DNA from: Parahoeflea alexandrii
GTDB lineage: Bacteria > Pseudomonadota > Alphaproteobacteria > Rhizobiales > Rhizobiaceae
Reading direction: 5' to 3'
Assembly (NCBI RefSeq): GCF_027214025.1
Contig: NZ_JAPWHB010000006.1
Span: 124,001-188,000, forward strand
Length of the DNA: 64,000 bases
A program made the position numbers and the translations under genes. Below the pieces are notes generated by a model. The model was not told the origin of the DNA. It was given only the letters and a program-made list of their open reading frames with translations, and searched no databases. Positions 10,127 through 18,594 of the stretch are shown piece after piece. Numbering within the stretch: the stretch's first letter is position 1; every line of letters begins with the position of its first letter.

Positions 10127-10495
10127 TTAGAACGCATCCTCCAGATGCTTGGGCCACTTCCACGGGCTGACCACGATAACGTCATGCCGCCACGACAGCC
10201 GGGCCGAGTCCTTCTGCCGGCTGATGAACAGCTCGCCGGCCGCCGCGATCCGCCGCTGTGCCGGATAACTCACCGCATCGACGCCCGCGGCCAGGTCGCG
10301 CCGCGCCTTGACCTCGACGAAGGCAACGAGATCGCGTTTGCGCGCGACAATGTCGATTTCCCCCACCGGGGTGCGGTAGCGCAGGGCGGCGATGCGGTAG
10401 CCCTTGAGCATCAGGGCCAGCGCGGCAAGCCACTCCGCGCGGCGGCCCTTGCGCTCGGAGCGCCGTTTCCTGTCGAGCCTGTCGCCCGCGCTCAC
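10127..10495 (-). CDS. yraN: YraN family (UPF0102) putative endonuclease-like protein
   Basis: 122 residues with the UPF0102 pattern: GRRAEWLAALALMLKGYRI near the N-terminus, then the nuclease-like core EIDIVARK...VAFVEVKARR, which has the spacing of a PD-(D/E)XK fold (Asp, then Glu-X-Lys). Biochemical function in the family is unproven. The start is a GTG at 10495 whose GTGA overlaps the rsmI stop, so it is translationally coupled to rsmI. The short C-terminal WPKHLEDAF ends just at the edge of the low-GC insert. Confidence 0.9.
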   Translation of the reverse strand: MSAGDRLDRKRRSERKGRRAEWLAALALMLKGYRIAALRYRTPVGEIDIVARKRDLVAFVEVKARRDLAAGVDAVSYPAQRRIAAAGELFISRQKDSARLSWRHDVIVVSPWKWPKHLEDAF

Positions 10496-11451
10496 GCCCC
10501 GTCCCTGGGCGAGGTGGCCTTCATGGCGAGCAAGCGCTGATAGAGATCCTTGCGGTTGAGCCCGGTCAGCCGCGCCGCTTCCGTCGCCGCCTTGCCGGCG
10601 GGCAGCTCGCGCGCGAGCCTCGCCAGCAGCGTCTCGACATCGTCTTGCGAGGGCGGCGGCGTCGAGCCGGGACCGATCACCAGCACGATCTCGCCGCGGA
10701 CGTTTTCGTCCACGTAACTGGCGGCAAGCTCGCCCAGCGTGCCGCGCCGGATTTCCTCATAGGCCTTGGTCAGTTCCCGGCAGACGGCGGCCGGGCGGTC
10801 AGGGCCGAGCACTTCCGCCGCGGATTTCAGGCAGGCCGCCAGCCTGTTCGGGCTTTCGAAGAACATCAGCGTCGCCTCCGTCGCTGCGAAGCTCGCCAGC
10901 CGGTCGCGCCGCGCCTTGTCTTTCGACGGCAGGAAGCCGGCGAACAGAAAGGTGTCGCTCGGCAGGCCCGAGGCCACCAGGGCCGCCATCGGCGCAGACG
11001 CCCCGGGGATCGGGATCACCGGCAACCCGGCCTCGATGGCGGTCTGCGACAGCCGGTAGCCGGGATCGGAGACCAGCGGCGTGCCGGCGTCGGAAATCAG
11101 CGCCACGCTCTTGCCCGCTTCAAGGGCTGCCATCAGCTTCGGCCCGGCGCGCTCGGCATTGTGTTCGTGATAGGCGTAAGGCCGGGTGGCGATGCCGAAA
11201 CGGTCGAGCAGCACCCGGCTCACCCGGGTGTCCTCGCAGGCGATGATGTCGGCGCCTGCCAGCGTCTCCAGCCCGCGGATCGTCATGTCGCCCAGGTTTC
11301 CGATCGGCGTGGAAACCAGATAGAGCCCCGGCGCAAGCGGCCGCGCGGCGATCTCGTGCGCACCGATGCGGAAAGACCGCGCCGGCTGGCCGCCTTCCGC
11401 CGTCGCCATGTTGCCGCTGTCGGCCGAAGCCGTTGATTTCCTGCCTGCCAT
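10492..11451 (-). CDS. rsmI: 16S rRNA (cytidine1402-2'-O)-methyltransferase
   Basis: SAM-dependent methyltransferase of the tetrapyrrole methylase fold that methylates C1402 in the decoding centre of 16S rRNA. 319 residues with LYLVSTPIGNLGDMT, the ACEDTRVSRVLL motif, SDAGTPLVSDPG and PIPGASAPMAAL. A ~30-residue N-terminal extension precedes the core, and MATAEGG within it (residue 15) is an alternative start. The C-terminal RLTGLNRKDLYQ is the helical end seen in RsmI. The gene is followed by yraN with a four-base overlap. Confidence 0.95.
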   Translation of the reverse strand: MAGRKSTASADSGNMATAEGGQPARSFRIGAHEIAARPLAPGLYLVSTPIGNLGDMTIRGLETLAGADIIACEDTRVSRVLLDRFGIATRPYAYHEHNAERAGPKLMAALEAGKSVALISDAGTPLVSDPGYRLSQTAIEAGLPVIPIPGASAPMAALVASGLPSDTFLFAGFLPSKDKARRDRLASFAATEATLMFFESPNRLAACLKSAAEVLGPDRPAAVCRELTKAYEEIRRGTLGELAASYVDENVRGEIVLVIGPGSTPPPSQDDVETLLARLARELPAGKAATEAARLTGLNRKDLYQRLLAMKATSPRDGA

Positions 11452-11717
11452 CGGTGCCCCGCAACCCGGCTTGAGCTGTCAGTCAAGCGGGCCATGTTTC
11501 ATACGGTCCCGGTTTAGCAGGTTTTTCGAACGCGGCGCGAGAGGTGTGCGAACGGAAACTGGCCCTTTCTCCAACCGCCCTGCGCCCAATGTAGTTGAAT
11601 ACCGGACCGGTCATGCCTTCTTGTTCATGAGGATCCGCCTCGATCCTCTGACTATTGTCACAAACAGGGTGCAACGTGGCGGCTATAATGAAATGAGGAA
11701 CGGGTCCGGGAAGTATC

Positions 11718-12422
11718 ATGGGTACTCTGAAGCAACTGGCAAATGACATATGGATCGCTGACGGGGACATCGTCGATTTCTACGGATTTCCCTATCCGAC
11801 CCGCTGCGTCGTTGTCCGGTTGGCCGATGGCGGTCTTTGGGTGTGGTCGCCGATCGCCCTGACATCCGGATTGAGGGCCGAGATTGAACAACTGGGTCAA
11901 CCGGCGCATCTCGTCAGCCCCAACAAGATCCACCACCTCTATCTGCAGGACTGGCACGCCGCCTATCCGGAAGCCCGGCTTTGGGGGCCGCAATCGACGA
12001 TCAGCAAGCGGACGGATCTGGCATTCGAAGCGCCGCTGGAAGACAATCCGCCGGAAGTCTGGCGGCAGGACATCGACCAGGCATGGTTCCGCGGATCCGG
12101 TTTCCTCGATGAAAACGTGTTTTTCCACCGGGCATCCCAAACCGCAATCATTGCCGACATGTCGGAGAACTTCACCGAGGATTTCCTGCGCCGGCACTGG
12201 TCCGGCTGGAAGCGCTGTATTGCCCGGGTATGGGGCATCGTGGAAGGGAAAGGCTATGCCCCCTTGGAGGTGCGCTGGTCATTTCTGTCCCGCGGCCCTT
12301 TGCGCGCCGCGCGCGACAAGGTTCTGGGCTGGAACCCGAAGCGCGTTGTCATGGCCCACGGAAGAATACAGCAAAGCGGTGGCAGGAGTTATCTGGCCAA
12401 GGCATTCGAATGGATCGGCTGA
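11718..12422 (+). CDS. DUF4336 domain protein (metallo-beta-lactamase-like)
   Basis: 234 residues matching the DUF4336 family, which resembles the metallo-beta-lactamase fold. Visible features are WIADGDIVDFYGFPYPTRC near the N-terminus, the SPNKIHHLYLQDW motif with paired His, PEARLWGPQST, a HRASQTAIIADMSE segment, and a late VVMAHG. The canonical HxHxDH zinc site is not complete, so hydrolase activity should not be assumed. A GGGAAG ribosome site precedes the ATG at 11718. It stands between divergent rsmI and a short DUF6500 gene with no evident pathway link. Confidence 0.78.
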   Translation: MGTLKQLANDIWIADGDIVDFYGFPYPTRCVVVRLADGGLWVWSPIALTSGLRAEIEQLGQPAHLVSPNKIHHLYLQDWHAAYPEARLWGPQSTISKRTDLAFEAPLEDNPPEVWRQDIDQAWFRGSGFLDENVFFHRASQTAIIADMSENFTEDFLRRHWSGWKRCIARVWGIVEGKGYAPLEVRWSFLSRGPLRAARDKVLGWNPKRVVMAHGRIQQSGGRSYLAKAFEWIG

Positions 12423-12633
12423 TGCCTGCCGGGAGCCGGCCGTGCTGCCGTGTGCGCGGCTTGAACGCAGTCCGCCAAAGCGGCGCGCCGGTGCGGCCGC
12501 CGTTTTCAGAACGCCTGGCTGACACCCGCTTCCTCGCAGGCGATGAATGCCTTCCCGCCACGTCGACGCGCATCACTGCTGACAGGTCTTGTCCGCTCGT
12601 TCTGCTATGGGGCGGGACAGGACCGGAGCCCCC

Positions 12634-12852
12634 ATGCGCGCATCGTTGAGAGAAAAAGCCATTGCCGTCTGTGATGCGAAGATCGCGCAAAAAGGCGAGG
12701 GCGTCGGGCTTTCCTTCTACGCCTTCTTTGCCAATAAAAATGACGATCCCGACCTGCTGATGGAGGCCGCGACCTGGTGGATCCGCACGCACCGGCTGGA
12801 CCATTTCGAGAAGGCCGTGAGAATCCGGCGCCTGTTGCTTGATCAGCAATGA
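12634..12852 (+). CDS. Small DUF6500-type protein
   Basis: 72 residues, mostly conserved in the family I recall as DUF6500: REKAIAVCDAKIAQKGEG, then GLSFYAFFANKNDDPDLLMEA and THRLDHFEKAVRIRR. No catalytic motif or membrane segment is visible and the role is unknown. I place the start at the ATG at 12634, with GGAG nine bases upstream; the frame is open 15 codons further but that part has no ribosome site. It converges on the TauE/SafE gene with a 15-base gap. Confidence 0.72.
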   Translation: MRASLREKAIAVCDAKIAQKGEGVGLSFYAFFANKNDDPDLLMEAATWWIRTHRLDHFEKAVRIRRLLLDQQ

Positions 12853-12867
12853 GGCTACGAGACGGCC

Positions 12868-13629
12868 TCAGCTCAACTGGCTGATCAGGCCTGCCGCCGA
12901 CAGGAGCGTGAGAAGCGCCAGGCAGGCGATCTTGTAGAGGTGCTCGTAAGCCGGGCGAAACAGCCGTATTCCGGCGAAGACGCCGATCAGCACCACCGGC
13001 GTCATCAGCACGCCGCGCCAGATCGCCTGCATGGTCATCAGGTCATAGGCGATGAGCGAAACCAGCGAGGTGAACATGCTGATCGCCAGGAACATCACCA
13101 GCGATGCCCGCATCTGCCTGGGGGGCGCTTCGCTGGCCAGCACGTAAAGTGCGATCACCATGCCGCCGACGGATGCGAGCCCGGTGGCGATCCCGGCGGT
13201 CAGTCCGCTGGCATAGAGGCCTTTTTGTGTGCTCAGGAAGGCCGGTTTCAGCTTGAAGAACTGCGCCAGCGTCAACGTCAGGATCAGGCTCAACGCCAGT
13301 TTCCGCGACAGCTCCACATCGATGCTCGTGGTGGCGAGCAGCCCCAACGGCATGCCGATGGCCGAACAGATCACCAGGCCCCAGACGATCCTCATGTTGG
13401 CGTGCGCCATGCCGCCCCGGAACATCGCCAGGCTTGCCGCGCCCTCGAGCAGAAAGCACATCGGGATCAGTTCGATCGGCGGGATGAGGACGGCGACCGA
13501 CGCCATCACGATGGCCGACAGGCCGAAGCCGGCAAAACCGCGGATCAGCCCGGCCATGAACACCGCAGCCAGGACAATCAGGAGGTCAGCCGCGGCAAGC
13601 CCGGTGTACTGCGTCAGGGTGGCAAGCAT
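12868..13629 (-). CDS. TauE/SafE family permease
   Basis: 253-residue integral membrane protein of the TauE/SafE family, proposed exporters of sulfite or other small organosulfur anions. About eight hydrophobic segments are visible, with the family motif GLIRGFAGFGLSAI after the first helix and its half-repeat GLTAGIATGLASVGG in the middle. The ATG at 13629 (MLATLTQYTG) has GAAGGA upstream and gives the usual length; the longer frame to 13764 encodes no recognisable sequence. No sulfur-oxidation or taurine gene is nearby, so the substrate is unknown. Confidence 0.85.
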   Translation of the reverse strand: MLATLTQYTGLAAADLLIVLAAVFMAGLIRGFAGFGLSAIVMASVAVLIPPIELIPMCFLLEGAASLAMFRGGMAHANMRIVWGLVICSAIGMPLGLLATTSIDVELSRKLALSLILTLTLAQFFKLKPAFLSTQKGLYASGLTAGIATGLASVGGMVIALYVLASEAPPRQMRASLVMFLAISMFTSLVSLIAYDLMTMQAIWRGVLMTPVVLIGVFAGIRLFRPAYEHLYKIACLALLTLLSAAGLISQLS

Positions 13630-13818
13630 CAGGCAGGCTGTTCCTTCATGTGAGCGCCTGGGGCGCGGATGGCCTGCCGGCGGTGTCAGCGTGGACCGGT
13701 TTTCGGGGGCCGGCCGGATGCACGTGGTCAGGGCGGGTTTCGGAAACTCTAATTTAATATACACCTTGTATTATCAGTCGGAGTGTTTCTTTTCTCAATT
13801 TGATGACGGCCTCCACAA

Positions 13819-15759
13819 GTGATGAAGTCAGTGTATTCCCGGTTGAAACGTCTGGTAACGGTACCCGCAGGGAATGCCGATCTGCTCAAGGCCCAGTTCG
13901 AGGTCTTCTCGAGCCAGGTCCCGTTGATGTACTCCATTGTGCTGATCAACGCTTGGGCGCTCGCCATTACCTTCACGCCGGAAGCGCCCGTCTGGCTCAC
14001 ATTCTGGCTTCCCGTCGTGATCACGCTGGTCTGCGGTGTCCGTATCGCGGCCTGGTGGCGCTCGCGGCGGAGCATCCCCACGGCTGAAGCCGCTCACAAG
14101 GCGCTGACCCGGACCAACCAGTTCAGCTTCATTCTGACCGCCGGCCTTGCTGTCTGGGCATTGTCTCTCTACCCCTATGGCGATGCCTACATGCATGGCA
14201 ATATTGCCTTCTTCGTCGGCATCACCGGGGTTGGAGTGATCATCTGCCTGCAGCAGCTGCCATCGGCGGCCTTTATGGTCGCCATTGTCATCAACACCCT
14301 GTTCGTCCTGTATTTCAGCATAGCGGGCATTCCGTATTTCCTCGGAATGGCGATCAACCTGGTGCTTGTCTCTGCAGCAATGCTTCTGATCGTGACCGTG
14401 CAGTATCGGCATTTCTCCGCTGCGGTGAGCGCACGAACCAAGCTTGAGCTCGCCAACCGGGAAAACGCACGACTGGCAAACCTCGACAGCCTGACCGGCC
14501 TCGCCAATCGCCGCCAGTTTTTCACCCAGCTCGAGGCGGCCTTTGCTCAGTCCGAAGGCAAGCGCCTGGCCGTTGGCATTATCGATCTGGATGGCTTCAA
14601 GCCTGTCAACGACCTCTATGGCCATACCGTCGGCGACGCCCTGCTCTACGAAGTCGGGCAGCGTCTCTCCGGTCTTGCCGGCAGCAATGCGCAGATATCC
14701 CGGCTTGGCGGCGACGAGTTTGCCCTGACTGTAACCGATTGCCCAGATGATGCGGAACTGCTGGCCCTGGGCGAAGAGATTTGCACGGCGTTGCGGGCCC
14801 CCTTCGTGCTGACCGAGGCGACGGTTCAGATCTCCGGTTCGGTCGGATTCTCCGTCTACCCGGAGCTGGCCGACGATGTGCACCAGCTCTATGAGCGGGC
14901 CGATTACGCCCTGTATCAGGGCAAGCGCAGCAACCGCGGCCATGCGCTGCTGTTCACCAGCGAGCACGTCATTGCCATCGAGCAGAACCAGCAGCTTGAA
15001 CAGGTGCTGAGCAGGGCGGATCTCGATGCCGAACTCGTCGTCCTGTTTCAGCCCATCATCGATATCCAGAGCGGACGGACGATGGCCTTCGAAGCCCTTG
15101 CCCGCTGGAACAGCCCGGTTTTGGGATCGGTGTCGCCCGGTCTCTTCATTCCCGTTGCCGAACGGATCGGCCTGATCGGCGACCTGACATGCGTGCTGCT
15201 GAAAAAGGCGCTGGCCGCGGCCTGCCGCTGGCCGGACAATGTCGGGCTTTCATTCAATCTGTCGACCCATGACATCAGCTCTCCCGACGGCGTGGCGACC
15301 ATAGCCAGCATCATTTTGTCGAGCGGCATCGATCCCAGGCGGCTTGATCTCGAAATCACCGAAACGGCGATGATATATGATTTCGGCCAGGCCAAGGCCT
15401 CCATCGAAGTCTTCAAGATCCTCGGTTGCGGCATCGCGCTCGATGACTTCGGGACCGGTTATTCGAGCCTCAGCCAGCTGCACGCCCTGCCGCTGACCAA
15501 GATCAAGATCGACCGCAGCTTCGTCTCCGGCATTCACAAGAACCCGGCCAGCTACAAGATTGTCAAGTCGCTGCTGGCGCTGAGCTCCGACATGGGGCTG
15601 GGTTGCGTCATCGAAGGCGTCGAGACCAGCGAGGAGCTTGATGCCTTGAAAAAGCTCGGCGGCGTATTGGTCCAGGGCTATTTCTATTCACCGCCGGTCG
15701 CGGAAACCGAAATCGCCGGATTTCTGCCGGGCCGTACTCCGGTCCGCATGGCGGGATAG
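13819..15759 (+). CDS. Membrane GGDEF-EAL cyclic-di-GMP turnover protein, both domains intact
   Basis: 646 residues. An N-terminal domain of about six hydrophobic segments (~35-195) anchors it in the inner membrane and may sense a signal. A diguanylate cyclase domain follows with an intact RLGGDEF (297-301) and DSLTGLANRR. The phosphodiesterase domain has EAL (425-427), the FNLS asparagine, LEITET, DDFGTGYSS, KIKIDRSF and EGVET, so all metal-binding residues appear present. It could both make and degrade c-di-GMP. The start is a GTG at 13819 directly followed by ATG at 13822; either could be used. It converges on a second EAL protein 42 bases downstream. Confidence 0.92.
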   Translation: MMKSVYSRLKRLVTVPAGNADLLKAQFEVFSSQVPLMYSIVLINAWALAITFTPEAPVWLTFWLPVVITLVCGVRIAAWWRSRRSIPTAEAAHKALTRTNQFSFILTAGLAVWALSLYPYGDAYMHGNIAFFVGITGVGVIICLQQLPSAAFMVAIVINTLFVLYFSIAGIPYFLGMAINLVLVSAAMLLIVTVQYRHFSAAVSARTKLELANRENARLANLDSLTGLANRRQFFTQLEAAFAQSEGKRLAVGIIDLDGFKPVNDLYGHTVGDALLYEVGQRLSGLAGSNAQISRLGGDEFALTVTDCPDDAELLALGEEICTALRAPFVLTEATVQISGSVGFSVYPELADDVHQLYERADYALYQGKRSNRGHALLFTSEHVIAIEQNQQLEQVLSRADLDAELVVLFQPIIDIQSGRTMAFEALARWNSPVLGSVSPGLFIPVAERIGLIGDLTCVLLKKALAAACRWPDNVGLSFNLSTHDISSPDGVATIASIILSSGIDPRRLDLEITETAMIYDFGQAKASIEVFKILGCGIALDDFGTGYSSLSQLHALPLTKIKIDRSFVSGIHKNPASYKIVKSLLALSSDMGLGCVIEGVETSEELDALKKLGGVLVQGYFYSPPVAETEIAGFLPGRTPVRMAG

Positions 15760-15801
15760 GGCTACCGGCCTTGCGGTTGGCAGACGGGGCCAGTGCGCGG
15801 A

Positions 15802-17976
15802 TCAGGCCGTGCGGGTCTCGGATGCGGGCTGCGACCGTGCGATCTTCTTGACCACTTCCGGGATCAGCAGGGCAGGCGCCGGCCTCGAATAGTAGAAGCC
15901 CTGAATGGCGTCACAGCCCATGTTCCTGATCACTGCCACCTCTTCGCCGGTCTCCGCTCCTTCAATGACGATACTGAAACCGAGGCCGCGGCCCAGTTCG
16001 AGAATGCCGCGCAGCACCTTCTGCTTGCGCACATCGGTATCGATGTCGGAGACGAAGCTCCTGTCGACTTTCAACTGGTCAAACGGCAGGCGGTTGAGAT
16101 AGGAGAGCGATGAATAACCCGAGCCGAAATCGTCAAGCGACAGCAATACGCCGAGCTGCCGGATTGCCGAGAGAACGGTCTCGATCCGCCGTTCGCTCTG
16201 GTCGACAAACACCCCTTCGGTGATTTCGATGCAGATCTCGCTGCCGGACAGCCCGTGACGTTTGAGTGCGTCTTTCACCACCGCGACAAAGTTGGACTGC
16301 CACAACTGGATCGGCGACACATTGACCGAGATGTGCTTGAAATCGAAGTTCTTCTCGCGCCACTTCGCGGCCTGTTCGCAGGCGAGGTTGAGAACAATGG
16401 TGCCCAGATCGATAATCTGCCCGCTGCTCTCGGCGATCGGAATGAAAAGCCCCGGGGAAATTGGCCCTTCCGCCGGATGGGTCCACCGGGCGAGCGCCTC
16501 GACACCGGCAAGCTGGTTTGTCGACGGGTCGATCTGCGGCTGGAAGTGGATCTCGATCTCGCGCTCCTGTATGGCCAGCCGAAGCATCCGCTCCATCCGG
16601 ATGTTGTTTTCGAACTCGTCATGCAGTTCCGATGAGAAGATCAGCGCCTGGTCGCCGGTGGCCTTTGCCTTGCGCAGCGCCAACCCGGCGTTGCGATGGG
16701 CCTCGTCCGCATCCCTGGCATCATGCTGCAGCAGAACGATGCCGGCTGATCCGGTAATGTGAAACTCGCCGGCGCTCAGATGGACCGGCTGATGAAGCGC
16801 ACTCAGCAGTTCCTGGGCAAGCGCGGAGATCTGGTCGGTCGACCTGCCATCCCCGATCAGAATGGTGAAATGGTCGGCAGCCAGGCGGGCAATGCGGGCT
16901 CCGTGCCCGGCGGTATCTTCGATCCTGGCGGCGACCATTTTCAGCAGGGCGTCGCCTACCGTCTGCCCGTAGGCGTCATTGATCTTCTTGAACTTGTCGA
17001 TATCGAGATGCACCAGCGTCCATTTGCGTTTGCCGGAAAGGCTTTCGCTCAGCGCGGTGTCGAGATCGCTGAGATAGCGGCCCCGGTTGGACAGCCCCGT
17101 CAGCGTGTCCGTGTAGGCCAGGTGGGCAAGCTTGCCCTGCAGCGCCACCACCCGTTCGAGCCCCTGGGCCAGCGCACCGATCTCGTCGTCTCTGCTGTTG
17201 TAGGGCACCGCGCCGCCCGGCGCGCCGGCGGCAAGATCGTCTGCATATCTCGCCAGCACCCTGAGAGGCTTCATCTCCGCACCCATGATGGCCGCTCCGA
17301 TGGCCGCGACAAGCATCAGGATGAGGCCGGTCGCGACGATGATCTGCCAGCGCAGCTCGGTCTTTGCCGCCACCAGGTCGTCGACCCAGCCGACATCGAC
17401 GGCCAGCGCGCCGGCGATGGCGCCGCTGGCGGCCTGGATCGGCGTCAGGTGGGCCAGACGCATCCGGCCCATGACCGGCACCTCGCCCAGGTGCGGCCGG
17501 TTGTTGATGAGATTGTCGTAGGCGGGATGCAGGATGCCGATCGACATCGGCGGCGGCATCGATCCGTCCGGTTTCCTGAAGGTCGTGGCGAAACGGTCGA
17601 AAGCCTGGGTTTCAGGATTGAGCCTGAACAGGTTGGCGGCACCCTGGTTGATAGCGCCGATTTCCTTGAGAAGCGTGTCGTGGTCTTGCCGGAACGAGAG
17701 CGCTGCTTCGGTGTCCGTACTTTTGAGCTGCAGGGCCTGCGGGCGGCCGCTTTCATCGCGGATGGCGGCAAATTCGGGTGCCAGCCGTTCCGCGAACAGG
17801 GCCGCCGCCGTACGTGCCGCGCGGTCGATACGGATGGCGGAATGGGTCGCTGTCACTTCGTAGAGCTTGAAGTAACCGAGTGTGGCGGTAATCAGAATTG
17901 AAACAGATACGATCAGCACCAGAAGAGCTGTCGCTCTGGCGGTTGTTCCCTTGATAAACCAGAATAGTCTGGACAT
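15802..17976 (-). CDS. Membrane sensor with degenerate GGDEF and intact EAL phosphodiesterase domain
   Basis: 724 residues. A signal-anchor helix (~15-35), a periplasmic sensor region (~36-208), a second helix (~211-232), a HAMP-like linker (~233-285), a GGDEF domain and an EAL domain. The cyclase signature is AADHF (366-370) rather than GGDEF, so synthesis is not expected; the domain may still bind GTP or regulate. The EAL domain keeps EAL (493-495), VNVS, IEITEG, LDDFGSGYSS, LKVDRSF and EGAET, so it is probably an active phosphodiesterase. It is transcribed from the AT-rich 17977-18284 region. Confidence 0.92.
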   Translation of the reverse strand: MSRLFWFIKGTTARATALLVLIVSVSILITATLGYFKLYEVTATHSAIRIDRAARTAAALFAERLAPEFAAIRDESGRPQALQLKSTDTEAALSFRQDHDTLLKEIGAINQGAANLFRLNPETQAFDRFATTFRKPDGSMPPPMSIGILHPAYDNLINNRPHLGEVPVMGRMRLAHLTPIQAASGAIAGALAVDVGWVDDLVAAKTELRWQIIVATGLILMLVAAIGAAIMGAEMKPLRVLARYADDLAAGAPGGAVPYNSRDDEIGALAQGLERVVALQGKLAHLAYTDTLTGLSNRGRYLSDLDTALSESLSGKRKWTLVHLDIDKFKKINDAYGQTVGDALLKMVAARIEDTAGHGARIARLAADHFTILIGDGRSTDQISALAQELLSALHQPVHLSAGEFHITGSAGIVLLQHDARDADEAHRNAGLALRKAKATGDQALIFSSELHDEFENNIRMERMLRLAIQEREIEIHFQPQIDPSTNQLAGVEALARWTHPAEGPISPGLFIPIAESSGQIIDLGTIVLNLACEQAAKWREKNFDFKHISVNVSPIQLWQSNFVAVVKDALKRHGLSGSEICIEITEGVFVDQSERRIETVLSAIRQLGVLLSLDDFGSGYSSLSYLNRLPFDQLKVDRSFVSDIDTDVRKQKVLRGILELGRGLGFSIVIEGAETGEEVAVIRNMGCDAIQGFYYSRPAPALLIPEVVKKIARSQPASETRTA

Positions 17977-18284
17977 ATTCGGCTACCACAACAAATTGTT
18001 TAAATAGCATATGAATACGTAGCGGATAAAGCTTGCGCGAAAATGAAGCGAGAAGAGAACATTTTTAATGTTTGTCAATTTGCTGATCGAAGTGATCCGG
18101 TAAAGAATTTTCAGATGAATACTGTCCGTTGGCGCAGTGAAGGCAAATAGTGCTGAAGCTTGTTGGCCATGCAAGCCGGCGCAATTTCCTCAAATGAAGC
18201 ACAATGCTTGCCGTGGCCGAATCGCCGCCACCTCATGCCGGCCTGGTTGCCGGAACCGAATCAGCGTTTGCCGTCTTGCCGGCC
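17977..18284. other. AT-rich promoter region of the EAL gene
   Basis: About 308 bases with no supportable gene. The first 150 bases beside the EAL gene are AT-rich with runs such as ACAACAAATTGTTTAAAT and probably hold its promoter. The rest is of ordinary composition and ends where the repeat element begins. I see no RNA gene here. Confidence 0.45.
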
Positions 18285-18594
18285 AGAGCCGATCATCTTT
18301 GGCTGGAAGCGATTTGATGGACAGGATTTTTCGTGTCAGCGAGGAAAACCCGCAAGCACGATGCAGCGCATCGTGCGAGGATTTTGACGACGCTGGCGCG
18401 GAAAAGACGTCCAAGCTTGGCGAATCGGACAGCTAGACCGGAATCAATCCATCATAATCGTCTGGACTTGGCCTTTCGCGCCCTGGACTGCGTCGCGCGA
18501 GGCTAACGGCGCTCGCGCCGCGTCGCCTCCCGCTCCTAGCCAGATCACGAAATTCCGGCGTTCAAACGATTCCATCTAAAGATGATCGGCTCTA
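18285..18594 (+). mobile_element. MITE-like repeat, copy 1 (long form)
   Basis: An element bounded by inverted repeats: AGAGCCGATCATCTTT at 18285-18300 and its exact reverse complement at 18579-18594, with further imperfect pairing inward. The left ~150 bases match the copy at 33915-34107 at about 88% over a hand-aligned 99-base block (18316-18414). A perfect 9-bp stem with a 3-base loop lies at 18356-18376. Bases ~18436-18569 have no counterpart in copy 2, so this copy is composite or the other is deleted. It encodes no transposase. The right end abuts and includes the hemW stop codon. Confidence 0.7.

Noticed and set aside
11231-12546. Sixteen-base identity (TCCTCGCAGGCGATGA) at 11231-11246 and 12531-12546
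   Set aside because: One copy is inside rsmI and the other is intergenic; a single 16-base match is expected by chance in a GC-biased window of this size.
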